DNA of 64,000 bases, taken from contig NC_132901.1 in the NCBI RefSeq assembly GCF_030463535.1, positions 7,818,959 through 7,882,958 of the forward strand. Direction: 5' to 3'. The stretch is from Salminus brasiliensis. Taxonomy: Eukaryota; Chordata; Actinopteri; Characiformes; Bryconidae. Under the pieces are notes generated by a model. The model saw only the letters and a list, made by a program, of their open reading frames with translations, did not search any database and was not told where the DNA came from. Each line of letters starts with the position of its first letter. Within the stretch, counting starts at the first letter, position 1. The position numbers and the translations under genes were made by a program. Below, one piece after another: positions 1-13,724 of this stretch.

Positions 1-405
1 TACTGCCGTGGTTGAAATCGAGAAGCCACCTCGGAGAGTAGCATGATGGCTAGGTGTCTAAAAATTAATCACAAAAATAACGATATTACGGACACGTGCG
101 TAGTTCTCTATATTGTTATTTGGAGCAAGTGAGGGAGAAACAGTCGTGCTTAAACCCGGCTACCAGCAGCGTATCTTCTGGTTTTCAGAGCTGGGCGGCC
201 TGTGTAGCTTGCTAGCTAGTGTTTTGTTTACAAAAGATTATTTTCGTTATTAGCTAGTTGCCGAAACGGCATCGGTCAACCGAAAAAACGAACAAACAAA
301 AAAACAATGCAATTTCGCTCGTTGGCCAATAGTTAAACAGTAAAAAAGCTCAGAAAAAGCTATGACATTAGAACCGGAGTTGCACTGTCCAATTCCCAAG
401 CAGCT

Positions 406-464
406 CACTACTCCCTATGGAGTGCACGGTGTCACGAAAAAACGCTGTGCACTAGGGAGTAGTG
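406..464. repeat. Foldback with 12-bp perfect arms
   Basis: CACTACTCCCTA (406-417) is matched by its exact reverse complement at 453-464. The stem continues inward through GTGCAC on both sides after a 4-nt bulge. Actively spread fish MITEs often carry ends of this look, so this is probably a relic of one, but I cannot name a family. Copies lie at about 19508, 37405 and 52302. Confidence 0.6.
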
Positions 465-551
465 GAGTGCGGTTTAGGATCGCCCCAGGTGTACGAAGGA
501 AGACTTCATGCATGGAGCATGGGGTGTCATCCTGTGGTAAAACACGGAAAG

Positions 552-553
<2 letters not shown>

Positions 554-623
<70 letters not shown>
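554..623. repeat. (TA)n microsatellite, unit 1
   Basis: This is an uninterrupted TA dinucleotide run of about 70 bp between a GGAAAGAT flank and a CACTTGG flank. Its length differs between units: about 70, 50, 78 and 74 bp. Confidence 0.95.
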
Positions 624-626
<3 letters not shown>

Positions 627-1127
627 TTGGCGTTATTATTGTAGTAATTGATTTTTAGAAAACAGTGCATAAATGTTTATTTACAAAGGCCACATGGCCC
701 CTATCCACTTCTTACAGTGACTCAAAGTAGGCTCATACACAGCCTCACTAAACAGTTCATCTTATGCCTAGGTCACTGAATTGTATGAATTTATTCAGTT
801 ATTTATTTATTTAAGATTTCGCCATAAGACCAATCTATTTCAGAAATGATTTTAGCTCTTAATTGCAGTTTAGGTTACTTCGTCATTATATGGTCAAGCA
901 GGTCTGGATCTAGGCTGTAGGTTTCAAAGCTAAATCATGTTGAGTTAAAGTATTCACAGTGAAGGTTATGCATGATCCAAAGTGTGCTGCGTTATTTTGA
1001 ACATGAGTACATCCAGAGAGAACGGAATTCTGGTTGACTGTATTTTGTATGGCTACCCACTCAGTGGCTATACAGCAAAACAAGCGTTCTGCACACGTAC
1101 AGAGTATGAGGCGGAGCTGATGTACTG

Positions 1128-1558
<431 letters not shown>

Positions 1559-1588
1559 ACGCTCGGCCTGAACAGCTCTAAACCCAAC

Positions 1589-1604
1589 GGCTCTTTTAAG
1601 AGCC
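1589..1604 (+). terminator. Histone mRNA 3' stem-loop, H4 unit 1
   Basis: GGCTCTTTTAAGAGCC forms a 6-bp stem with a TTTA loop, the SLBP site of replication-dependent histone mRNAs. ACCCA follows as the cleavage zone, and a purine-rich AAAAGAGCC (about 1619-1627) is the U7-type downstream element. Confidence 0.97.
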
Positions 1605-1754
1605 ACCCACAAATCCAGCAAAAGAGCCTGTTTCTAATCTTAGCTTGTTTGTTTCAAATAAGGCAGTCTCCCGGATACTCTGTATTAAGAATGTAATATA
1701 CGGGAAGAGTACATATATGTTACTTTGTATATATGTATTGTTTTACACCCCCCC

Positions 1755-1880
1755 CCGTATGCGTTGGTAAAATCAGAACTATACGTCTTAATAAATCCTG
1801 ATAGTCGCCGTCAACGCCGCTGTGGCGAAAAACAGATTAAGCCCTGTAGATTAAAAATGCGCGGGAAGGCGAACAAAGAG
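1755..1880 (+). repeat. Spacer module copy a (unit 1)
   Basis: It shares CGCCGTCAACGCCGCT, a following TGGCGAAAA, and a terminal GCGAACAAAGAG with the copy at 2077-2193, in the same orientation and order. The copies are diverged between these blocks, so the duplication is older than the unit duplications, all of which carry both copies. Confidence 0.7.
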
Positions 1881-2020
1881 TTGATCATATTTGTTTGTTT
1901 CAATAAAGTCAATGATGGTGGTTATGAATCTCGGTTACTCCGGTTACTTTGTTAAGAAGCTCATTTTCAGGAGGAAAAAACATAATTTATATATAATATT
2001 TATATATATATATGACATTA

Positions 2021-2057
2021 TATTCTTATATAATAATGTGATTATTATATAAGAATA
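2021..2057. repeat. AT-rich perfect hairpin
   Basis: TATTCTTATATAATAAT (2021-2037), a 3-nt GTG loop, then the exact reverse complement at 2041-2057. The hairpin is found at the same place in all four units. Confidence 0.9.
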
Positions 2058-2076
2058 CATATTGTTTTCCATTTAC

Positions 2077-2193
2077 CCCGTTTGCGTTGATTAAATCAGA
2101 ATTATACAGAACATCGCCGTCAACGCCGCTTTGGCGAAAAATAATGTGCCGCCTGCACGGTGGGTACAAATGCGCGGGTAGGCGAACAAAGAG
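2077..2193 (+). repeat. Spacer module copy b (unit 1)
   Basis: This is the second copy of the module at 1755-1880. It differs by scattered changes and by a GCCGCCTGCACGG insertion-like segment before the shared end. Confidence 0.65.
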
Positions 2194-2203
2194 AATGCTG
2201 CTC

Positions 2204-2268
2204 AGGGGAGGGGGAAGGGAAGAGGAGAAAAGGGAGGGGAGGGGAGGGGAGGGGAGGGGAAAAGGGAG
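2204..2268 (+). repeat. Polypurine (GGGGA)n tract before H2B, unit 1
   Basis: This is a 65-nt run of only A and G containing consecutive GGGGA units, ending about 160 bp before the H2B ATG. It could form a G-quadruplex or triplex. Its length and purity vary between units. Confidence 0.85.
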
Positions 2269-2306
2269 TGTGGGGGGTTGGGAAGAAGCGAGCGGACAAT
2301 TGTTGT

Positions 2307-2803
<497 letters not shown>

Positions 2804-2833
2804 ATGGTGATAGCGGCGTAATCCAAACCCAAC

Positions 2834-2849
2834 GGCTCTTTTAAGAGCC
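2834..2849 (+). terminator. Histone 3' stem-loop, H2B unit 1a
   Basis: The canonical 16-nt stem-loop is followed by ACCCA and, at about 2865-2872, GAAAGAGC, a good U7 downstream element. Confidence 0.97.
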
Positions 2850-2872
2850 ACCCACGGTTTCTTCGAAAGAGC

Positions 2873-3003
2873 AGTTTTATTCAAGAACAAAGTCGCCGAT
2901 GGTAAGCTATAATACTAATTATTATTATTAATATTATTATTTTTTTTTTTTTTTCCCCCATGAGTGCTTCTGCAGCCATTATTGTAAAAGGAATGCCCTT
3001 CAG

Positions 3004-3034
<31 letters not shown>

Positions 3035-3364
3035 CAACTTACTTAGTTGTTTGTCTGCATTTAATTGGTATAGTATACTAAGATTCAGGGGCAGAGCAGC
3101 AAACTAAAATACTGTGCCATACTAACTGTATGGCGTGGGGTTGTAATGCTAAGTGGGATAAATGAAGCTGCACATCACCTGTGAAAGACCAGTCCAGAGG
3201 AGATCAGCCTTACAGGTGGGTAAGAGTGAGGCAGGAAACCATACTAGGGTTGAATTGAAGCCTAGAACTATACACTTGATCTTTGTAATGAAAGCTGTCT
3301 AGTATATATAACCAGGCATACGGTTAGGAAAGAGAGGAAATGAGTATCTCCACAAGCTTTTTTT
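2873..3364. other. H2B 3' flank, unit 1a
   Basis: There is no gene. This flank carries ATT/T-rich runs near 2925-2955 and a (TGTA)n tract at about 3004-3031, then unique sequence that leads into the satellite. It is duplicated with H2B at 5225-5702. Confidence 0.75.
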
Positions 3365-4661
3365 GTTGGGTCACAGAAGGGTGAAGTTATTCAAAGCCTT
3401 AGGTTTATGGTGAGATTTGAGTGAGCAAGAATAGGTTCAGAGCTAGACTTTTGATGTAGAGGGTCGGAGCAAGGCAAAAGGACGAGGGTAGAGTAAGTAA
3501 AATAGTATGGCGGTCAAAGGCCTCAGGTTTATGATGAAGGTGGATTGAGTTAAAGTGACCGTGAGCTTAGGCCGTTGCCTTAGGATACAAAGGAAGGTTC
3601 AGTAAAAGTGAGTTTCAACATTAGCCATCAGCCTCATGATTTGGATACACATGGCCTCGGCCTACTGAGGAATGCGCATCTAAGTAGAATGGTCATGACT
3701 GCATGGAATGGGTTAAATGAAAGTAAAAGTTTAAAAATAATAATTTGGTGTGTTGCTTATTGGGATAGAGGGAGGGATGGGGTTAATTTGTTTTAGTACA
3801 AGAATGAGATTGGAGTTGTTTCATGTGAGGGGTTTGAATGAGGATGGGGAGTGATTTTGTATAATGGTTGGAGGAAGGATGGGGTTATTTGGTTTCATGG
3901 TTAGAATGATGTTAAGGTTATGTTGTACTAGGTTAAGAGGGAGGACAGAGTTATTTTGTATTAGGACTACTTGGTTTGGTCACAAAAAGATGAATTTGGT
4001 TGAAGCCTTAGGTTAATGGTGAGATTCGAGCGAGCAAGAATAGGTTCAGAGCTAGACTTTTGATGTAGAGGGTCGGAGCAAGGCAAAAAGACGAGGGTAG
4101 AGTAAGTAAATTTAGGTAGCGTAAGTAAAAAAGTATGGCGGTGAAAGTGTGTTTAGTGCAGATGTGATCTAGGAAGAGTGAGTAACAGCAGCTTTGTAAA
4201 CGAGGCCTCAGGTTTATGATGGAGGTGGATTGTGTTAAAGTGACTGTGAGCTTAGGCCTTTGCCTTAGGAAGGTTCAGAAAAAGTGAATTTCAACATTGG
4301 CCATCAGCCTGATGATTTGGATACACATGGCCTCGGCCTACTGAGGAATGCAGATCTAAGTAGAATGGTCATGACTGCATGGAATGGGTTAAATGAAAGT
4401 AAAAGTTTAAAAATAATAATTTGGTGTGTTGCTTATTGAGATAGAGGGAGGGATGGGGTTAATTTGTTTTAGTACAAGAATGAAATTGGAGTTGTTTCAT
4501 GTGAGAGGTTCGAATGAGGATGGGGAGTGATTTTGTATAATGGTTGGAGGAAGGATGGTGTTATTTCATTTTAGGGTTGGAGAGAGAAGGTCGTGGGGTT
4601 TGTATTAGAGTATGAATGAAAATGGGTTATTTTATTTTGGGGTTAGACGGCGGATGGGGTT
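3365..4661 (+). repeat. 709/773-bp satellite, segment between the two unit 1 H2B genes
   Basis: This segment has just under two monomers, one of them the long form with a GTAAATTTAGGTAGCGTAAG insertion near 4110. It is cut off at 4661, where the satellite GACGGCGGATGGGGT runs into H2B promoter sequence of the second H2B. Confidence 0.9.
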
Positions 4662-4674
4662 GGGGTCGTACGAC

Positions 4675-5155
<481 letters not shown>

Positions 5156-5185
5156 ATGGTGATAGCGGCGTAATCCAAACCCAAC

Positions 5186-5201
5186 GGCTCTTTTAAGAGC
5201 C
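5186..5201 (+). terminator. Histone 3' stem-loop, H2B unit 1b
   Basis: The stem-loop, ACCCA and the downstream GAAAGAGC are identical to the first H2B copy, so 3' processing should be unaffected by the promoter loss. Confidence 0.97.
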
Positions 5202-5224
5202 ACCCACGGTTTCTTCGAAAGAGC

Positions 5225-5702
5225 AGTTTTATTCAAGAACAAAGTCGCCGATAGTAAGCTATAATACTAATTATTATTATTAATATTATTTTTTTTTTTT
5301 TCCCCCATGAGTGCTTCTGCAGCCATTATTGTAAAAGGAATGCCCTTCAGTGTATGTATGTATGTAAATCAACTTACTTAGTTGTTTGTCTGCATTTAAT
5401 TGGTATAGTATACTAAGATTCAGGGGCAGAGCAGCAAACTAAAATACTGTGCCATACTAACTGTATGGCGTGGGGTTGTAATGCTAAGTGGGATAAATGA
5501 AGCTGCACATCACCTGTGAAAGACCAGTCCAGAGGAGATCAGCCTTACAGGTGGGGAATAGTAAGGCAGGAAACCATACTAGGGTTGACTTGAAGCCTAG
5601 AACTATACACTTGATCTTTGTAATGAAAGCTGTCTAGTATATATAACCAGGCATACGGTTAGGAAAGAGAGGAAATGAGTATCTCCACAAGCTTTTTTTG
5701 TT
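5225..5702. other. H2B 3' flank, unit 1b
   Basis: This is a copy of 2873-3364 with shorter T and TGTA runs. No gene is seen. Confidence 0.75.
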
Positions 5703-8700
5703 GGGTCACAGAAGGGTGAAGTTATTCAAAGCCTTAGGTTTATGGTGAGATTTGAGTGAGCAAGAATAGGTTCAGAGCTAGACTTTTGATGTAGAGGGTC
5801 GGAGCAAGGCAAAAGGACGAGGGTAGAGTAAGTAAAATAGTATGGCGGTCAAAGGCCTCAGGTTTATGATGAAGGTGGATTGAGTTAAAGTGACCGTGAG
5901 CTTAGGCCGTTGCCTTAGGATACAAAGGAAGGTTCAGTAAAAGTGAGTTTCAACATTAGCCATCAGCCTCATGATTTGGATACACATGGCCTCGGCCTAC
6001 TGAGGAATGCGCATCTAAGTAGAATGGTCATGACTGCATGGAATGGGTTAAATGAAAGTAAAAGTTTAAAAATAATAATTTGGTGTGTTGCTTATTGGGA
6101 TAGAGGGAGGGATGGGGTTAATTTGTTTTAGTACAAGAATGAGATTGGAGTTGTTTCATGTGAGGGGTTTGAATGAGGATGGGGAGTGATTTTGTATAAT
6201 GGTTGGAGGAAGGATGGGGTTATTTGGTTTCATGGTTAGAATGATGTTAAGGTTATGTTGTACTAGGTTAAGAGGGAGGACAGAGTTATTTTGTATTAGG
6301 ACTACTTGGTTTGGTCACAAAAAGATGAATTTGGTTGAAGCCTTAGGTTAATGGTGAGATTCGAGCGAGCAAGAATAGGTTCAGAGCTAGACTTTTGATG
6401 TAGAGGGTCGGAGCAAGGCAAAAAGACGAGGGTAGAGTAAGTAAATTTAGGTAGCGTAAGTAAAAAAGTATGGCGGTGAAAGTGTGTTTAGTGCAGATGT
6501 GATCTAGGAAGAGTGAGTAACAGCAGCTTTGTAAACGAGGCCTCAGGTTTATGATGGAGGTGGATTGTGTTAAAGTGACTGTGAGCTTAGGCCTTTGCCT
6601 TAGGAAGGTTCAGAAAAAGTGAATTTCAACATTGGCCATCAGCCTGATGATTTGGATACACATGGCCTCGGCCTACTGAGGAATGCAGATCTAAGTAGAA
6701 TGGTCATGACTGCATGGAATGGGTTAAATGAAAGTAAAAGTTTAAAAATAATAATTTGGTGTGTTGCTTATTGAGATAGAGGGAGGGATGGGGTTAATTT
6801 GTTTTAGTACAAGAATGAAATTGGAGTTGTTTCATGTGAGAGGTTCGAATGAGGATGGGGAGTGATTTTGTATAATGGTTGGAGGAAGGATGGTGTTATT
6901 TCATTTTAGGGTTGGAGAGAGAAGGTCGTGGGGTTTGTATTAGAGTATGAATGAAAATGGGTTATTTTATTTTGGGGTTAGACGGCGGATGGGGTTATTT
7001 GGTTTCATGGTTAGAATGATGTTAAGGTTATGTTGTACTAGGTTAAGAGGGAGGACAGAGTTATTTTGTATTAGGACTATTTGGTTTGGTTCACTAAAAG
7101 ATGAATTTGGTTGAAGCCTTAGGTTAATGGTGAGATTCGAGCGAGCAAGAATAGGTTCAGAGCTAGACTTTTGATGTAGAGGGTCGGAGCAAGGCAAAAG
7201 GACGAGGGTAGAGTAAGTAAAATAGTATGGCGGTCAAAGACCTCAGGTTTATGATGAAGGTGGATTGAGTTAAAGTGACGGTGAGCTTAAGCCTTTGCCT
7301 TAGGATACAAAGGAAGGTTCAGTAAAAGAGAGTTTCAACATTAGCCATCAGCCTGATGATTTGGATACACATGGCCTCGGCCTACTGAGGAATGCACATC
7401 TAAGTAGAATGGTCATGACTGCATGGAATGGGTTAAATGAAAGTAAAAGTTTAAAAATAATAATTTGGTGTGTTGCTTATTGAGATAGAGGGAGGGATGG
7501 GGTTAATTTGTTTTAGTACAAGAATGAGATTTGAGTTGTTTCATGTGAGGGGTTCGAATGAGGATGGAGTGATTTTGTATAATGGTTGGAGGAAGGATGG
7601 GGTTATTTCATTTTAGGGTTTGTGAGAGAAGGTGGTGGGGTTTGTATTAGAGTATGAATGGAAATGGGTTATTTTATTTTGGGGTTAGACGGCGGATGGG
7701 GTTATTTGTTTTCATGGTTAGAATGATGTTAAGGTTATGTTGTACTAGGTTAAGAGGGAGGACAGAGTTATTTTGTATTAGGACTATTTGGTTTGGTTCA
7801 CTAAAAGATGAATTTGGTTGAAGTCTTAGGTTAATGGTGAGATTCGAGCGAGCAAGAATAGATTCATAGATATTTTTTTGATGTAGAGGGTCGGAGCAAT
7901 GCAAAAGGACGAGGGTAGAGTAAGTAAAATAGTATGGCGGTCAAAGGCCTCAGTTTTATGATGAAGGTGGATTGAGTTAAAGTGACGGTGAGCTTAAGCC
8001 TTTGCCTTAGGATACAAAGGAAGGTTCAGTAAAAGTGAGTTTCAACATTAGCCATCAGCCTCATGATTTGGATACACATGGCCTCGGCCTACTGAGGAAT
8101 GCACATCTAAGTAGAATGGTCATGACTGCATGGAATGGGTTAAATGAAAGTAAAAGTTTAAAAATAATAATTTGGTGTGTTGCTTATTGGGATAGAGGGA
8201 GGGATGGGGTTAATTTGTTTTAGTACAAGAATGAGATTGGAGTTGTTTCATGTGAGGGGTTTGAATGAGGATGGGGAGTGATTTTGTATAATGGTTGGAG
8301 GAAGGATGGGGTTATTTGGTTTCATGGTTAGAATGATGTTAAGGTTATGTTGTACTAGGTTAAGAGGGAGGACAGAGTTATTTTGTATTAGGACTACTTG
8401 GTTTGGTCACAAAAAGATGAATTTGGTTGAAGCCTAAGGTTAATGGTGAGATTCGAGCGAGCAAGAATAGGTTCAGAGCTAGACTTTTGATGTAGAGGGT
8501 CGGAGCAAGGCAAAAAGACGAGGGTAGAGTAAGTAAATTTAGGTAGCGTAAGTAAAAAAGTATGGCGGTGAAAGTGTGTTTAGTGCAGATGTGATCTAGG
8601 AAGAGTGAGTAACAGCAGCTTTGTAAACGAGGCCTCAGGTTTATGATGGAGGTGGATTGTGTTAAAGTGACTGTGAGCTTAGGCCTTTGCCTTAGGAAGG

Positions 8701-11700
8701 TTCAGAAAAAGTGAATTTCAACATTGGCCATCAGCCTGATGATTTGGATACACATGGCCTCGGCCTACTGAGGAATGCAGATCTAAGTAGAATGGTCATG
8801 ACTGCATGGAATGGGTTAAATGAAAGTAAAAGTTTAAAAATAATAATTTGGTGTGTTGCTTATTGAGATAGAGGGAGGGATGGGGTTAATTTGTTTTAGT
8901 ACAAGAATGAAATTGGAGTTGTTTCATGTGAGAGGTTCGAATGAGGATGGGGAGTGATTTTGTATAATGGTTGGAGGAAGGATGGTGTTATTTCATTTTA
9001 GGGTTGGAGAGAGAAGGTCGTGGGGTTTGTATTAGAGTATGAATGAAAATGGGTTATTTTATTTTGGGGTTAGACGGCGGATGGGGTTATTTGGTTTCAT
9101 GGTTAGAATGATGTTAAGGTTATGTTGTACTAGGTTAAGAGGGAGGACAGAGTTATTTTGTATTAGGACTATTTGGTTTGGTTCACTAAAAGATGAATTT
9201 GGTTGAAGCCTTAGGTTAATGGTGAGATTCGAGCGAGCAAGAATAGGTTCAGAGCTAGACTTTTGATGTAGAGGGTCGGAGCAAGGCAAAAGGACGAGGG
9301 TAGAGTAAGTAAAATAGTATGGCGGTCAAAGACCTCAGGTTTATGATGAAGGTGGATTGAGTTAAAGTGACGGTGAGCTTAAGCCTTTGCCTTAGGATAC
9401 AAAGGAAGGTTCAGTAAAAGTGAGTTTCAACATTAGCCATCAGCCTGATGATTTGGATACACATGGCCTCGGCCTACTGAGGAATGCACATCTAAGTAGA
9501 ATGGTCATGACTGCATGGAATGGGTTAAATGAAAGTAAAAGTTTAAAAATAATAATTTGGTGTGTTGCTTATTGAGATAGAGGGAGGGATGGGGTTAATT
9601 TGTTTTAGTACAAGAATGAGATTTGAGTTGTTTCATGTGAGGGGTTCGAATGAGGATGGAGTGATTTTGTATAATGGTTGGAGGAAGGATGGGGTTATTT
9701 CATTTTAGGGTTTGTGAGAGAAGGTGGTGGGGTTTGTATTAGAGTATGAATGGAAATGGGTTATTTTATTTTGGGGTTAGACGGCGGATGGGGTTATTTG
9801 TTTTCATGGTTAGAATGATGTTAAGGTTATGTTGTACTAGGTTAAGAGGGAGGACAGAGTTATTTTGTATTAGGACTATTTGGTTTGGTTCACTAAAAGA
9901 TGAATTTGGTTGAAGTCTTAGGTTAATGGTGAGATTCGAGCGAGCAAGAATAGGTTCATAGATATTTTTTTGATGTAGAGGGTCGGAGCAATGCAAAAGG
10001 ACGAGGGTAGAGTAAGTAAAATAGTATGGCGGTCAAAGGCCTCAGTTTTATGATGAAGGTGGATTGAGTTAAAGTGACGGTGAGCTTAAGCCTTTGCCTT
10101 AGGATACAAAGGAAGGTTCAGTAAAAGTGAGTTTCAACATTAGCCATCAGCCTCATGATTTGGATACACATGGCCTCGGCCTACTGAGGAATGCACATCT
10201 AAGTAGAATGGTCATGACTGCATGGAATGGGTTAAATGAAAGTAAAAGTTTAAAAATAATAATTTGGTGTGTTGCTTATTGAGATAGAGGGAGGGATGGG
10301 GTTAATTTGTTTTAGGACAAGAATGAGATTGGAGTTGTTTCATGTGAGGGGTTCGAATGAGGATGGGGAGTGATTTTGTATAATGGTTGGAGGAAGGATG
10401 GTGTTATTTCATTTTAGGGTTGGAGAGAGAAGGTGGTGGGGTTTGTATTAGAGTATGAATGGAAATGGGTTATTTTATTTTGGGGTTAGACGGCGGATGG
10501 GGTCATTTGGTTTCATGGTTAGAATGATGTTAAGGTTATGTTGTACTAGGTTAAGAGGGAGGACAGAGTTATTTTGTATTAGGACTATGTGGTTTGGTTC
10601 ACTAAAAGATGAATTTGGTTGAAGCCTTAGGTTAATGGTGAGATTCGAGCGAGCAAGAATAGGTTCAGAGCTAGACTTATGATGTAGAGGGTCGGAGCAA
10701 GGCAAAAGGACGAGGGTAGAGTAAGTAAAATAGTATGGCGGTCAAAGGCCTCAGGTTTATGATGAAGGTGGATTGAGTTAAAGTGACCGTGAGCTTAGGC
10801 CTTTGCCTTAGGATACAAAGGAAGGTTCAGTAAAAGTGAATTTCAGCATTAGCCATCAGCCTGATGATTTGGATACACATGGCCTCGGCCTACTGAGGAA
10901 TGCACATCTAAGTAGAATGGTCATGACTGCATGGAATGGTTTAAATGAAAGTAAAAGTTTAAAAATAATAATTTGGTGTGTTGCTTATTGAGATAGAGGG
11001 AGGGATGGGGTTAATTTGTTTTATTACAAGAATGAAATTGGAGTTGTTTCATGTGAGAGGTTCGAATGAGGATGGGGAGTGATTTTGTATAATGGTTGGA
11101 GGAAGGATGGTGTTATTTCATTTTAGGGTTGGAGAGAGAAGGTCGTGGGGTTTGTATTAGAGTATGAATGAAAATGGGTTATTTTATTTTGGGGTTAGAC
11201 GGCGGATGGGGTTATTTGGTTTCATGGTTAGAATGATGTTAAGGTTATGTTGTACTAGGTTAAGAGGGAGGACAGAGTTATTTTGTATTAGGACTATTTG
11301 GTTTGGTTCACTAAAAGATGAATTTGGTTGAAGCCTTAGGTTAATGGTGAGATTCGAGCGAGCAAGAATAGGTTCAGAGCTAGACTTTTGATGTAGAGGG
11401 TCGGAGCAAGGCAAAAGGACGAGGGTAGAGTAAGTAAAATAGTATGGCGGTCAAAGACCTCAGGTTTATGATGAAGGTGGATTGAGTTAAAGTGACGGTG
11501 AGCTTAAGTCTTTGCCTTAGGATACAAAGGAAGGTTCAGTAAAAGTGAGTTTCAACATTAGCCATCAGCCTGATGATTTGGATACACATGGCCTCGGCCT
11601 ACTGAGGAATGCAGATCTAAGTAGAATGGTCATGACTGCATGGAATGGGTTAAATGAAAGTAAAAGTTTAAAAATAATAATTTGGTGTGTTGCTTATTGA

Positions 11701-12437
11701 GATAGAGGGAGGGATGGGGTTAATTTGTTTTAGTACAAGAATGAGATTTGAGTTGTTTCATGTGAGGGGTTCGAATGAGGATGGAGTGATTTTGTATAAT
11801 GGTTGGAGGAAGGATGGGGTTATTTCATTTTAGGGTTTGTGAGAGAAGGTGGTGGGGTTTGTATTAGAGTATGAATGGAAATGGGTTATTTTATTTTGGG
11901 GTTAGACGGCGGATGGGGTTATTTGTTTTCATGGTTAGAATGATGTTAAGGTTATGTTGTACTAGGTTAAGAGGGAGGACAGAGTTATTTTGTATTAGGA
12001 CTATTTGGTTTGGTTCACTAAAAGATGAATTTGGTTGAAGTCTTAGGTTAATGGTGAGATTCGAGCGAGCAAGAATAGATTCATAGATATTTTTTTGATG
12101 TAGAGGGTCGGAGCAATGCAAAAGGACGAGGGTAGAGTAAGTAAAATAGTATGGCGGTCAAAGGCCTCAGTTTTATGATGAAGGTGGATTGAGTTAAAGT
12201 GACCGTGAGCTTAGGCCGTTGCCTTAGGATACAAAGGAAGGTTCAGTAAAAGTGAGTTTCAACATTAGCCATCAGCCTCATGATTTGGATACATATGGCC
12301 TCGGCCTACTGAGGAATGCACATCTAAGTAGAATGGTCATGACTGCATGGAATGGGTTAAATGAAAGTAAAAGTTTAAAAATAATAATTTGGTGTGTTGC
12401 TTATTGAGATAGAGGGAGGGATGGGGTTTAATTTGTC
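5703..12437 (+). repeat. 709/773-bp satellite array, unit 1
   Basis: About nine and a half head-to-tail monomers. Most are 707-709 bp, and long-form monomers lie near 6450 and 8540. The array is strongly G/T-biased on the + strand. Part of each monomer is a degenerate ~33-bp subrepeat, and the rest is a unique-looking core that includes CATGGCCTCGGCCTACTGAG. It ends abruptly at about 12437, where the H3 promoter begins. Confidence 0.95.
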
Positions 12438-12465
12438 GGTGTGTCACCGACGCATTGCCGGCCGC

Positions 12466-13002
<537 letters not shown>

Positions 13003-13037
13003 ACAGAGCGCTTCGACGTTTACCTGAAATACCCAAC

Positions 13038-13053
13038 GGCTCTTTTAAGAGCC
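13038..13053 (+). terminator. Histone 3' stem-loop, H3 unit 1
   Basis: The stem-loop is followed by ACCTA rather than ACCCA. The downstream element is weak (CGAAACAGC near 13072) compared with H4 and H2B. Confidence 0.95.
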
Positions 13054-13724
13054 ACCTACCCGTGTCCGCGCCGAAACAGCAAATGTCCGCCTCACCTCGG
13101 TGTTGCGTTTATATAATGTAAGGCTATTATGACGCGCGCGCGCTTCTAAGTTCCATAGGGCTGCGCGAGCAAAACCAGCCGTAAGACAGTGGTTGTAAAG
13201 TTTAGCAAAAAAAAACAACAACTAATATATATGTATATATATATTATAACGTTTTGTACAACATTTCACATCAAAATCGCCATATTTAACATGTGTTTTA
13301 ATACATATTAATACGTTTCTTTAAATACCTATCAATATGATTATACATATTTAATAGTTTGGAAACAGTTCATTCACCCCAGCAAAAAGTTGAAGCCACT
13401 GCTACTTCAGTAGAACACTACACTTTACACTATGTAGTGTTTAGGCCGGTTTTGGCCTATTACAAATGGCATTTGACATGGATGGAGCGTGGATCCCACC
13501 GCGTGGTGAAACTATACAACTGCAAGCACAGTTTCAGAGAGCAATGTATGTGTATATTTATATAATGAGAGCTTGATTTTGGGTACCTACGTTTCATACA
13601 TATGCAAAATGAGTTTGATTCCATAGAGAGTAAGCGAGACCAGCTGTGGGGCCGCAGTAAAGGAGTTAAGTGTATATTCCGGAGAGGACCACCGTTGTTG
13701 TGGGAACGCAGACATATGTCATGG

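Larger units (their letters stand above)
1..1127. other. Linker upstream of H4, unit 1 (no gene seen)
   Basis: This AT-rich stretch holds no supportable gene. It contains a foldback at 406-464 and a (TA)n tract at 554-623. The same segment recurs at 19103, 37000 and 51897, which marks the unit boundaries used here. Short open frames in it are kept only because the units are near-identical copies. Confidence 0.8.
1629..2306. other. H4-H2B spacer, unit 1
   Basis: There is no gene. The spacer holds two diverged direct copies of a ~120-bp module (1755-1880 and 2077-2193), a 17-bp-arm AT hairpin (2021-2057) and a polypurine tract (2204-2268). Confidence 0.8.

Noticed and set aside
3608-3796. A 62-codon plus-strand frame recurring at 3608, 5943, 8035 and 22684
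   Set aside because: It is another chance frame in the satellite core. Most monomers carry a TGAG instead of TGGG and close it.
7548-7562. GGTTCGAAT in satellite monomers resembling a tRNA T-loop or polymerase III B box
   Set aside because: The following bases (GAGGAT) do not fit the B box, no A box or cloverleaf surrounds it, and many monomers read GGTTTGAAT.
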